Source: Denitrobacterium detoxificans | Lineage (GTDB): Bacteria > Actinomycetota > Coriobacteriia > Coriobacteriales > Eggerthellaceae | Direction of reading: 5' to 3' | Assembly (NCBI RefSeq): GCF_001643775.1 | Contig: NZ_CP011402.1 | Coordinates: 604,001-668,000, forward strand | DNA: 64,000 nt | Shown here: positions 9,190 through 16,819 of the stretch, piece after piece | Layout: every line of letters starts with the position of its first letter | Position numbering within the stretch: position 1 is the stretch's first letter | Position numbers and translations under genes: made by a program | Notes under the pieces: generated by a model | What the model was told of the DNA's origin: nothing | The model's database searches: none | What the model saw: only the letters and a program-made list of their open reading frames with translations

Positions 9190-10629
9190 TTATTCTCCTA
9201 GGCGATCGAAGTAGGCCGAAACGCCCTGGGCGATGGCCTCGATTTCATCGTTGTCAAGCAGCGTGCGCGCGTCGAATAGAAGACGTTCGTGGGAAAGGCG
9301 TGCCACGATGGGTACGGGGCAGCGCTTCACCAGGTATTCGTCGGCGCCCTGCGCGTCGCCCCGCAGGAAGCGCACTTCCACGCAGAACGTGGGGATGTCA
9401 TACATGGGCAGCGCGCCGCCGCCGGCACGTGAGGTTTCGGGCACGATGTCCACTGCGATATTGCCGGGGTGTACCGTCGCCAGCAGCGCGCTCTTCAGCT
9501 GCTCGGCGCGCTCTGCCACGGATTCGGCGCTTTCGGTGAGCATGCGCAGCGTGGGGATGCGCGTCTTGGCGTCGTCGCCCAGGTACAGACGCAGCGTGGC
9601 TTCCAGCGCGGCAATGGTCATCTTGTCCAGGCGCAGCGCGCGGGCAAGGGGGTTCTTTTTCAGGCGGTCGATGAGTTCTTTGCGGCCGCAGATGATGCCT
9701 GCCTGCGGGCCGCCCAGCAGCTTGTCGCCGCTGAACGACACCAGGTCGGCGCCAGCCTTCAGCGACTGGGCCACGGTGCTCTCGGCGCGCTTGCCGAAGC
9801 TTTCCTCCAGGTGCTCGAATGCGCCCGAGCCCTGGTCTTCGTATACCATGATGGGCTCGCCTTCGCGCTTCGCGTTTTCCGCGTCGGCCAGGGCGCGCAG
9901 CTGTTGGATGCTCACTGTCTCGGTGAAGCCCTGGATGAGGAAGTTGCTGGGGTGCACCTTCAGCAGCATGGCGGTGTCGGGCGTGATGACGCTCTCGTAG
10001 TCCTCGATGTGCGTCTTGTTCGTGCAGCCCACGTCGATCATGCGCGCGTTCGACATCTCCATGATGCTGGGAATGCGGAACGAGCCACCGATTTCCACGA
10101 GCTCGCCGCGCGAGACGATGGCCTCGTGCCCGCGGGCAAATTCGGCGAGCACCATGAGCACGGCTGCGGCGTTGTTGTTGACGGCGATGGCGGCCTCGGC
10201 GCCCGTGAGCGCGCAGACCAGACTTTCGTAGTGGTCGTGCCTGCTGCCGCGGGCCATCTTGTTGATGCTGTATTCCAGGGTGGAGTAGCCGGTGATGGCG
10301 TCGTTTACGGCGGCCACGGCTTCGGGTGCCATGACGCTGCGGCCCAGGTTCGTGTGGATGACCACGCCCGAGGCATTGATGACGCGGCGCAGCGAGGGGC
10401 GCTGCAGGGCAAGCGCGGCGCGGGCGGATGCGTCGGCCACGGCCTGCAGGGTCACGACGGGGGTTTCCCCGTTCAGGATGCGCTGGCGCAGCCCGTCGAT
10501 GCTCGAGCGCACGGCGTCGGCGGCAATGGAATGCGGAACCAATTCCAGCATGGCCTTCATGTAGTCATGTTTCAGCACTTCCTCTACCTGGGGAAGTGCG
10601 CGTAGGAGTTCGCGGGATGCGTTTTCCAT
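9190..10629 (-). CDS. selA: L-seryl-tRNA(Sec) selenium transferase SelA
   Basis: A 479-residue PLP enzyme converting Ser-tRNA-Sec to Sec-tRNA-Sec with selenophosphate. The PLP-lysine segment [14 protein letters not shown] is present, as are the family stretches [16 protein letters not shown] and [11 protein letters not shown]. The start MENASRELL at 10629 is favoured over in-frame upstream starts because AGAAGGAGCC lies just before it. First gene of selA-selB. Together with tRNA-Sec and SelD in this window it completes the bacterial selenocysteine pathway. Confidence 0.97.
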   Translation of the reverse strand: MENASRELLRALPQVEEVLKHDYMKAMLELVPHSIAADAVRSSIDGLRQRILNGETPVVTLQAVADASARAALALQRPSLRRVINASGVVIHTNLGRSVMAPEAVAAVNDAITGYSTLEYSINKMARGSRHDHYESLVCALTGAEAAIAVNNNAAAVLMVLAEFARGHEAIVSRGELVEIGGSFRIPSIMEMSNARMIDVGCTNKTHIEDYESVITPDTAMLLKVHPSNFLIQGFTETVSIQQLRALADAENAKREGEPIMVYEDQGSGAFEHLEESFGKRAESTVAQSLKAGADLVSFSGDKLLGGPQAGIICGRKELIDRLKKNPLARALRLDKMTIAALEATLRLYLGDDAKTRIPTLRMLTESAESVAERAEQLKSALLATVHPGNIAVDIVPETSRAGGGALPMYDIPTFCVEVRFLRGDAQGADEYLVKRCPVPIVARLSHERLLFDARTLLDNDEIEAIAQGVSAYFDRLGE

Positions 10630-10786
10630 GAACGGCTCCTTCTGCATTTTCGTGGGCTGTTCGCCGTGCGTTGTGCTGATTGCAAATATAAGCATCGTAG
10701 CGCATTGGCGCAGGTGCGTCTTTGTTATTTAGGAAACGGTATGAACCCTTCCCATTAGTCCGCGCGGATGTATAATCACCGCAGCA

Positions 10787-10824
10787 ATGCGATGCCCGAC
10801 GTTCGGGAATTCTGCAAATCGCAT
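10787..10824 (+). ncRNA. Compact structured element in the leader of the HgdB-like operon (candidate aptamer)
   Basis: A perfect 7-bp helix ATGCGAT (10787-10793) / ATCGCAT (10818-10824) encloses a 5-bp hairpin CCCGA (10795-10799) / TCGGG (10803-10807) and a 10-base single-stranded stretch (10808-10817). TATAAT at 10771-10776 would start transcription just upstream. I do not recognise it as a known riboswitch class. Confidence 0.45.
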
Positions 10825-10830
10825 GCCATG

Positions 10831-10866
10831 TTTTGCCTGCGCGCCATTTCTGCTGGCGTCGCAAAA
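10831..10866 (+). ncRNA. Second leader hairpin of the HgdB-like operon
   Basis: TTTTGC (10831-10836) pairs with GCAAAA (10861-10866) and CGCCA (10842-10846) with TGGCG (10854-10858). It directly abuts the terminator helix, whose first base it shares, an arrangement that would let the two influence each other. Confidence 0.45.
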
Positions 10867-10892
10867 GCCGTCCGACGAGAACGGCTGTTTTT
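10866..10892 (+). terminator. Intrinsic terminator inside the 5' leader of the HgdB-like operon
   Basis: AGCCGT (10866-10871) pairs with ACGGCT (10881-10886), followed by G and TTTTT (10888-10892). It lies about 70 bases upstream of the first gene on the same strand and after no other plus-strand gene, so it is best explained as an attenuator. Confidence 0.6.
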
Positions 10893-10960
10893 CCATACCC
10901 CCCATTTTTTGCGTTAGGCGCTGCTGGCGCTCGTGCGTTGCGCGCCGGAAGGAGAAGCAC

Positions 10961-12238
10961 ATGGTAGACCGTCATCCTATGTGGAAAGACCTCGGAATGG
11001 ATCTGGAAACGCACGATCAGCTGTGCGCGGTATTGCCCACCGCGTTTGGCGACGTGTACCTTTCCCAGGAAAACCGTCCCGAGGGCATGGCGTTCTGGGA
11101 CATGGTGGTTGCCGACGTTCATGGCATTCGCCCGGCAGAGCTCATCGAGGAGCAGAAGAAGGGCCGCAAGGTATTCGGCACCTTCTGCACGTACGTTCCC
11201 GACGAAGTGGTCGTGGCGTGCGATGGCATCGTGACGGGCCTGTGCGGTGGTAGCCAGTTCTGGGTGCCGGAAGGCGAAAAGCACCTGCCTGCCGACGTGT
11301 GCCCGCTCATCAAGGCTAGCCTGGGCGCTCGCTTGGGCAAGACGTGCCCGTTCTTCCGCATCGTCGACCAGATCGTGGGCGAGACCACGTGCGATGGCAA
11401 GAAGAAGATGTACGAGATCATGGCCAAGGACGTGCCCATGCACATCATGGAGCTTCCCCACATGAAGCGTGATGTCGACGTGGCTCGCTTTGCCCAGGAA
11501 ATCGCCCTGTTCGCGAAGAACGTCGAAGAGGTTACGGGCAACGAGCTCACGGCCGAGAAGCTCGCTGAGGCCATCGACATCATCAACAACCGCCGCAAGG
11601 CGCTGGCCCGCGTGTACGAGACGCGCAAGGACCCCGACACCATTCCCATTTCGGGTACCGACGCTCTGCTCATGATGCAGATCGCCTTCTTCGACGACCC
11701 CGTTCGCTGCGCCGAGATGGCCAACAAGCTGGCCGACGAGCTGGAGCAGCGCCTGGTCGACAAGGTAAGCGTGTTCCCCGCAGGCACCAAGCGCATCCTG
11801 CTCACGGGCACGCCGCTGGCCATTCCCAACTGGAAGCTGCACCACATTATCGAAACCTCGGGTGCCGCTATCGTGTGCGAGGAAAACTGCACGGGCACCA
11901 AGTTCTTCACGAATCTGGTCGACGATTCCGCAACCACTCTGGAAGGCCAGTTCCAGGCGCTGGCGGAACGCTACATGAAGATCAACTGCGCCTGCTTCAC
12001 GCCGAACGAGGCGCGCATCCAGGAAGTCATTCAGCTGGCCAAGGACTACCACGTCGACGGCGTGATCAACCAGAACCTGAAGTTCTGCACCACGTTCAAG
12101 GTGGAAGCACCTGCCCTGGAAGACGCTCTGGAAGAGGCGGGCATCCCCGTGCTCAACATCGAAACCGATTACACCGACAACGACGCCGAGCAGCTGCGTA
12201 CGCGTATTGGCGCGTTCGTGGAGATGCTGGGGGAATAG
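10961..12238 (+). CDS. Double-cubane-cluster / 2-hydroxyacyl-CoA dehydratase-family reductase (HgdB-like)
   Basis: A 425-residue member of the HgdB/FldB/BcrC superfamily, of the single-subunit type related to double-cubane [8Fe-9S] proteins. Characteristic stretches are FGTFCTYVPDEVV, LCGGSQFWVPE, GKTCPFFRIVDQIVG and GETTCDGKKKMYE. GGAAGGAGAAGCAC precedes the ATG. These proteins receive very low-potential electrons from an ATP-dependent activator, which here is encoded five genes downstream (14623). Known members dehydrate 2-hydroxyacyl-CoA or reduce small molecules; the substrate is unknown here, and no CoA-transferase or second dehydratase subunit is nearby, which argues against a classical acyl-CoA role. 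First gene of a Se/S-handling operon behind a structured leader. Confidence 0.88.
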   Translation: MVDRHPMWKDLGMDLETHDQLCAVLPTAFGDVYLSQENRPEGMAFWDMVVADVHGIRPAELIEEQKKGRKVFGTFCTYVPDEVVVACDGIVTGLCGGSQFWVPEGEKHLPADVCPLIKASLGARLGKTCPFFRIVDQIVGETTCDGKKKMYEIMAKDVPMHIMELPHMKRDVDVARFAQEIALFAKNVEEVTGNELTAEKLAEAIDIINNRRKALARVYETRKDPDTIPISGTDALLMMQIAFFDDPVRCAEMANKLADELEQRLVDKVSVFPAGTKRILLTGTPLAIPNWKLHHIIETSGAAIVCEENCTGTKFFTNLVDDSATTLEGQFQALAERYMKINCACFTPNEARIQEVIQLAKDYHVDGVINQNLKFCTTFKVEAPALEDALEEAGIPVLNIETDYTDNDAEQLRTRIGAFVEMLGE

Positions 12239-12241
12239 TCA

Positions 12242-12547
12242 GTGAGCAGTCTGGTCGAGCGCATCGAAGCCGTGCGTCGCGAAAGCGGCGGGGTGGTGGA
12301 CGTCTATGTGATGTTCGATAGCCATACCGACGCCATGGCCATGCACGAAGCCGCGCGCAGCCAGGGCCTGCATACGCGCATATCTACGGCGCCGCGCGCA
12401 ATCAAGGCGTCGTGTGGAGTAACCGTGCTCGTATCTGCCAGCGAAGCCGTTGCGCTAGAATCGTTGGCAGGCGAGCTCGGTTTGCCCTACGAAAGTTTCA
12501 ATCCGCTCCCGCGCCAATTCGACGCGCGACGCGATACGTATTGCTAG
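12242..12547 (+). CDS. Small Se/S carrier-like protein (DUF3343), first copy
   Basis: A 101-residue protein starting with GTG three bases after the preceding stop, so translationally coupled. It resembles the DUF3343 family (putative Se/S carrier proteins): a ferredoxin-like fold with SHTDAMAMHEAARSQG, a conserved basic PRAIKASCGV segment whose cysteine (near residue 60) is the likely carrier residue, and an unusual C-terminal Cys as last residue. A second, divergent copy lies at 14361. Probable role: handing sulfur or selenium between the aminotransferase and YedF of this operon. Function is inferred from family and context. Confidence 0.8.
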   Translation: MSSLVERIEAVRRESGGVVDVYVMFDSHTDAMAMHEAARSQGLHTRISTAPRAIKASCGVTVLVSASEAVALESLAGELGLPYESFNPLPRQFDARRDTYC

Positions 12548-12583
12548 TAGTTCGTGCGGTGTGCGAACGGAAAGAAGGTTTGC

Positions 12584-13177
12584 ATGGAACTGAAAGTTGA
12601 TGCTCGCGGCGATGCGTGCCCCATTCCCGTGGTGAAGACCAAGCAGGCGCTTGGCACCATCGACGAAGGCGTGGTGGAAGTGCTCGTCGACAACGAGACG
12701 GCCGTGCATAACCTGGAAAACCTGGCGAAGAGCCAGAACTGCGAGTTCGCCTCCGAGCAGCAGGCCGAAGACCTGTTCGTGGTGAAGGTCACCAAGACGG
12801 CTGGTTCCGCTGCTGCCCCGGTTGCGCCTGCTGGCCAGGCGGGCAAGCGCGTGGTCGTGCTTTCCGGCGAGCATATGGGCCAGGGCGACGACGTTCTGGG
12901 CGGCAACCTCATGAAGGCGTTCGTGTTCGCGCTTACCCAGCAGGATGCCCTGCCCGACACGGTGCTGCTGTACAACGGCGGTGCGCATCTTTCCTGCGAG
13001 GGCTCCCCGGTGCTCGACGACCTGAAGGCCCTTGCTCAGGCGGGTACCGAAATCCTTACGTGCGGCACGTGCCTGAAGCATTACGGCATCGAAGACAAGC
13101 TTGCCGTGGGCGAGGTCACGAACATGTACGTCATCGTGCAGAAGCAGCTCGAGGCGGGCGTCGTCGTTCGTCCGTAA
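12584..13177 (+). CDS. yedF: Selenium-metabolism protein YedF (TusA-like domain plus DsrE-like domain)
   Basis: 197 residues. The N-terminal 70 residues are a TusA/SirA fold with the CPxP signature (GDACPIPVVKTKQAL, Cys near 10) that carries persulfide in TusA. After an Ala/Pro linker (near 75-90) comes a DsrE-like domain (VVVLSGEHMGQGDDVLGGNLMKAF, then LTCGTCLKHYG). This two-domain layout is that of YedF, which occurs mainly in selenium-using bacteria. AAAGAAGG precedes the ATG. It lies between a Se/S carrier-like gene and a cysteine desulfurase-like gene, which supports a chalcogen-relay role; the acceptor is unknown. Confidence 0.88.
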   Translation: MELKVDARGDACPIPVVKTKQALGTIDEGVVEVLVDNETAVHNLENLAKSQNCEFASEQQAEDLFVVKVTKTAGSAAAPVAPAGQAGKRVVVLSGEHMGQGDDVLGGNLMKAFVFALTQQDALPDTVLLYNGGAHLSCEGSPVLDDLKALAQAGTEILTCGTCLKHYGIEDKLAVGEVTNMYVIVQKQLEAGVVVRP

Positions 13178-13189
13178 CGTGGTGCAACT

Positions 13190-14332
13190 GTGATCTATTT
13201 CGATAACGCGGCTACTACCATGCAGAAACCGCCCGAGGTTGCTCGGGCGGTTGCCCAGGCCATCAACCAGTTTGGTGGCGTGGGCCGTGGCGCTCACGAT
13301 GCCGCGCTTTCCGCCGATATGGCGGTCTACATTGCGCGCAAGCGCATTGCCCAGCTGCTGGGCGCCCCCAGCGCCAAGCATGTGGCGTTCATGCTCAACG
13401 TCACCGAGGCGCTCAACGCGGTCATCTCGGGCCTGCTGCGCGCGGGCGATCATGCGGTAACCACGGCGGCTTCGCATAATTCCGTGCTGCGCCCGCTTTA
13501 CCGCAAGCAAGACGAAGAGGGCGTGGGCCTATCCATCTTGCCCGTTGCGCCCGATGGCTCCATCTCGTACGAGGAATTCGATGCGCTGTTTACCCCGCAG
13601 ACCAAGCTGGCGGTGGTCACGCATGCCAGCAATCTTACGGGCGACGTGTACGACATTGCCCGCATGGCGCGCATCGCGCACGAACACGGTGCGCTCATCT
13701 GCGTCGATGCTGCCCAGACGGCGGGCGTGTATCCGCTTTGCATGGCAGAATGCGGCGTCGACATCCTAGCCTTCACGGGGCATAAGGGCCTTATGGGGCC
13801 GCAGGGCACGGGTGGCCTGTGCCTGGCAGAGGGCATCGACCTTCCGCATTACAACGTGGGCGGCAGCGGCACGCATAGCTATGATCGCCAGCATCCGCTG
13901 TTTTTGCCCGAGCGCTTGGAGGCGGGTACGCTCAACGCGCATGGCATCGCGGGCCTTTCCGAGGGCGTTGCCTTTATCCAGAACGTGGGCGTAAGCGCCG
14001 TGTGCGCGCACGAAAAGGCGCTTGCCCAGCGGTTTGCGCAATCCGCGCGCGCTATTTCCGGGGTGCGCCTGTATGGCGGCGGTGCCGCCGATTCCGTGGG
14101 CATCGTTGCCCTGAATGTGGCCGATGTCGATTCGTCGGTCGTATCCGACGTGCTTTCCCGCGATTTTGGCATTTGCACGCGTCCGGGCGCCCATTGCGCT
14201 CCTCTTATGCACGAGGCCCTGGGTACCAGCGAGCAGGGTGCAGTGCGGTTCAGTTTCGGATATTTCAATACGGAAGCGGAAGTCGACGAGGGCATTCAGG
14301 CGTTGAGCCAGATTGCCGCCTCGATCGCCTAG
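13190..14332 (+). CDS. Class V aminotransferase, cysteine desulfurase / selenocysteine lyase-like
   Basis: A 380-residue PLP protein of the cysteine desulfurase family (EF2568-like group that often neighbours yedF). MIYFDNAATTMQKPPEV is the N-terminal signature; the PLP lysine is in FTGHKGLMGPQGTGGL; the catalytic-loop cysteine is in CTRPGAHCAPLMHEALG, as in SufS-type enzymes. GTG start, 12 bases after yedF. It would release sulfur from cysteine or selenium from selenocysteine and pass it as persulfide or perselenide to YedF or the DUF3343 proteins. The in vivo substrate is not readable from sequence. Confidence 0.88.
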   Translation: MIYFDNAATTMQKPPEVARAVAQAINQFGGVGRGAHDAALSADMAVYIARKRIAQLLGAPSAKHVAFMLNVTEALNAVISGLLRAGDHAVTTAASHNSVLRPLYRKQDEEGVGLSILPVAPDGSISYEEFDALFTPQTKLAVVTHASNLTGDVYDIARMARIAHEHGALICVDAAQTAGVYPLCMAECGVDILAFTGHKGLMGPQGTGGLCLAEGIDLPHYNVGGSGTHSYDRQHPLFLPERLEAGTLNAHGIAGLSEGVAFIQNVGVSAVCAHEKALAQRFAQSARAISGVRLYGGGAADSVGIVALNVADVDSSVVSDVLSRDFGICTRPGAHCAPLMHEALGTSEQGAVRFSFGYFNTEAEVDEGIQALSQIAASIA

Positions 14333-14360
14333 CATTCCGCTGCAAGAGTAGGTGAATTGC

Positions 14361-14615
14361 ATGCCTGTTGCGCAGAAGCGCCAGAAGACCCCGAAAGTCG
14401 TTATCACGTTCGCATCCACGGGCGATGCCATGGCGGCCGAGGATGCCGCGCGCACGCATGGCCTGCCTGGTCGCATGATTCCGGTTCCCAGCGAGATTTC
14501 CGCAGGTTGCGGGCTTTCGTGGGCTGCCGATGCGGCCGATGAGGAGGCGTTGCTCGCGGGCATTGCCGAACATGGCGTGGCCCACGAGGGCGTGTTCCAC
14601 GTAGATTTGTATTAG
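14361..14615 (+). CDS. Small Se/S carrier-like protein (DUF3343), second copy
   Basis: 84 residues starting at ATG 14361 behind GTAGGTG. It has the DUF3343 layout: VVITFASTGDAMAAEDAAR, then MIPVPSEISAGCGLSW with the conserved cysteine near 52. It aligns in outline with the copy at 12242 (same SxxDAMA-EAAR start and PxxIxxxCG centre) but is clearly diverged, so the pair is not a recent duplication and may have distinct partners. It lies 7 bases upstream of the activator gene. Confidence 0.8.
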   Translation: MPVAQKRQKTPKVVITFASTGDAMAAEDAARTHGLPGRMIPVPSEISAGCGLSWAADAADEEALLAGIAEHGVAHEGVFHVDLY

Positions 14616-14622
14616 GAGAGCC

Positions 14623-15366
14623 ATGTACGCAATTGGCATTGACATTGGCAGCACTGCGGCCAAGGCGGCCGTGCTGCAAGACGGCGCGTTGGTCTATACC
14701 GTGGTGGAGCCCACGGGCTTTTCCAGCGTGGAGGCATCGGAGCGGCTTTCGGCGCGTCTTGCCGAAGCGGGGTTTCCCACAGACGGCGCCGCTTCGGTGG
14801 TGTCCACGGGGTATGGCCGCGTTGCCGTGCCCTACGCAAGCAAGAACGTCACCGAAATCACCTGCCATGGTAGGGGTGCGTCGTTCCTCTTTGGGGGAAA
14901 CGGCCTGGTGATCGATGTGGGTGGCCAGGACACGAAGGTCATTTCGCTGGTGGATGGCAAGGTGCGCAAGTTCCTCATGAACGACAAGTGCGCCGCTGGC
15001 ACGGGCAAGTTCCTGGAAATCATGGCCGATCGCATGGGCGTCAGCCAGGAGGAAATGGCCAACCTCGCCCGCGCGGGCCAGCCTACGCCCATTTCCAGCA
15101 TGTGCACCGTCTTTGCGGAAAGCGAGGTCATCAGCCTCATTGGCAAGGGCGAACCGCGCGAGAACATCGCCAATGGCGTCATCGAATCGGTTTGCTCGCG
15201 CGTTGCCACGCTGGCGGGCGGCATGGCGGGGCAAGATTGCTATCTTACGGGCGGCTTGTGCGAAAACGCCTACGTGGTCGAGCGCTTGTCGTCGCATCTT
15301 TCGCGTTCGGTTTCCACGTGCCCCGAAGCGCGCTTCGCGGGCGCCATTGGGGCGGCTCTGTCGTAA
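14623..15366 (+). CDS. ATP-dependent activator of HgdB-like reductase (HgdC/YjiL family)
   Basis: A 247-residue ASKHA-fold ATPase that binds one [4Fe-4S] cluster between two monomers and drives low-potential electron transfer to its partner. Seen: phosphate motif GIDIGSTAAKAAV, second ATP motif VIDVGGQDTKVI, and the two cluster cysteines in NDKCAAGTGKFLE and PISSMCTVFAESEVIS. AGGAGAGCC precedes the ATG. The only partner in the window is the HgdB-like protein at 10961, so the operon encloses a complete two-component ATP-driven reductase with the Se/S genes between the halves. Confidence 0.93.
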   Translation: MYAIGIDIGSTAAKAAVLQDGALVYTVVEPTGFSSVEASERLSARLAEAGFPTDGAASVVSTGYGRVAVPYASKNVTEITCHGRGASFLFGGNGLVIDVGGQDTKVISLVDGKVRKFLMNDKCAAGTGKFLEIMADRMGVSQEEMANLARAGQPTPISSMCTVFAESEVISLIGKGEPRENIANGVIESVCSRVATLAGGMAGQDCYLTGGLCENAYVVERLSSHLSRSVSTCPEARFAGAIGAALS

Positions 15367-15449
15367 GCGTGGTGCGGGCGTTGCGCGTGGCTATTTGCTC
15401 TCGTCTCGAGTACAATCATGCGCGTGTCATTTAACGGGAAGGATCGTTC

Positions 15450-16808
15450 ATGGTGGAAAAGGATACGAAGAGCGCGCTCGCACTCGTTCCGTTCCTGACG
15501 TTTATCGTCATTTATTTGGGGGCGGGGATTATCCTGCAGGCGCAGGGCGTCGAGATGGCGTTTTACCAGTTCCCTGCGGTTACCGCCGTGTTCGTGGCGG
15601 CAATCGTCGCCTTTATTCTGTTCCATCGCCATGGCATCCACGAGAACTTTGCCACGTTTGCGCGTGGCGCAGGGAGCGAAGACATCATGACCATGCTCAT
15701 GATCTTCCTGCTTGCGGGCGCGTTTTCCGAAGTAGCGGGGGCCATGGGAGGCATCGAATCCACGGTCAACCTGTGCGTTTCGTTCTTGCCTCCGGCGTGG
15801 CTCGTCGTGGGCATGTTCGTGATTTCGGCATTCCTCTCCACGGCAACGGGCACCTCCATGGGCACGCTCGGCGCACTCGTGCCTATTGCCCTGGGCATCG
15901 CGAATGCCGCTGGGCTCGACCTTTCCATCGTGGTTGCCTCGTGCATTGGCGGTGCCATGTTCGGCGACAACCTGTCCATGATTTCCGACACCACCATCGC
16001 CTCCACGCGCACGCAGGGCGTAGAGCTGAAGGACAAGTTCCGCGCGAACTTCTTCTGCGCGCTGCCCGCAGCGGTGCTCACCATCGTTCTCATGCTCGTT
16101 TTCGCGCCTATCGCCGCTACGGGTGCGGCAGAAGTTGGCAGCTACGATTTGCTGAAGGTGCTGCCCTATGTGCTGGTTCTGGTGCTCGCCCTGGTGGGAC
16201 TGAACGTGTTTCTGGTGCTCGTTTCGGGCATCGCCGTGGCTGGCATCATTGGCATCGCGTATGGCGACCTTACCGTCCTGACCTTCTCCACCGAGATCTG
16301 GCTGGGCTTCCAGAACATGATCGAGGTGTTCATCCTCTCCATCTTCATTGGCGGCATTGCCGAGCTCACCAAGGAACATGGTGGCCTGAACTGGCTTATC
16401 GACAAGATTGGTGGGGCCTTGCGCGGCAAGCGCTCGGCGCAGGTGGGGCTGTGCGCCCTGGCCGGTCTTACCGATGCTGCAACCGCCAACAACACCATCG
16501 CCATTCTGGTGGATGGCGAAGTGGCGCGCGATATCAGCCAGAAGTATCGTATCGACCCGCGTCGTACCGCATCCATTCTGGACACCTTTACGTGCATCGT
16601 GCAGGGGCTCATTCCCTATGGTGCGCAGTTCCTGCTCGTGGTAAGCCTTACGGGTGGTGCGGTGAACATCCTCGATGTGATTCCCTACAACTTCTACCTG
16701 TTCCTGCTCGCCGTCTTCACGTTGCTCTCCATCTTCATTCCCGCGTACGAGAAGCTTACGCTGAAGGGCGAATGGGACTGGGAAGCGGGCAAGCCCGCAG
16801 GGGAGTAA
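15450..16808 (+). CDS. NhaC-family Na+/H+ antiporter-like carrier
   Basis: A 452-residue membrane protein with about 11-12 hydrophobic segments. GGAAGG precedes the ATG. Family features include the polar, glycine-rich ATGTSMGTLGALVPIALGIA and GGAMFGDNLSMISDTTIAST segments and LTDAATANNTIAIL. NhaC members exchange Na+ for H+, or malate/lactate in the MleN branch; the transported solute is uncertain. Convergent with selD, whose stop is only 11 bases away, with no clear terminator between. Its link to the preceding selenium operon may be positional only. Confidence 0.87.
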   Translation: MVEKDTKSALALVPFLTFIVIYLGAGIILQAQGVEMAFYQFPAVTAVFVAAIVAFILFHRHGIHENFATFARGAGSEDIMTMLMIFLLAGAFSEVAGAMGGIESTVNLCVSFLPPAWLVVGMFVISAFLSTATGTSMGTLGALVPIALGIANAAGLDLSIVVASCIGGAMFGDNLSMISDTTIASTRTQGVELKDKFRANFFCALPAAVLTIVLMLVFAPIAATGAAEVGSYDLLKVLPYVLVLVLALVGLNVFLVLVSGIAVAGIIGIAYGDLTVLTFSTEIWLGFQNMIEVFILSIFIGGIAELTKEHGGLNWLIDKIGGALRGKRSAQVGLCALAGLTDAATANNTIAILVDGEVARDISQKYRIDPRRTASILDTFTCIVQGLIPYGAQFLLVVSLTGGAVNILDVIPYNFYLFLLAVFTLLSIFIPAYEKLTLKGEWDWEAGKPAGE

Positions 16809-16819
16809 CCTGGGGTTTC

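Noticed and set aside
10787-10960. N-terminal extension of the HgdB-like protein from ATG 10787
   Set aside because: It would translate the leader helices and terminator, lacks an SD and is Cys/Arg-rich; ATG 10961 has a strong SD and the family start.
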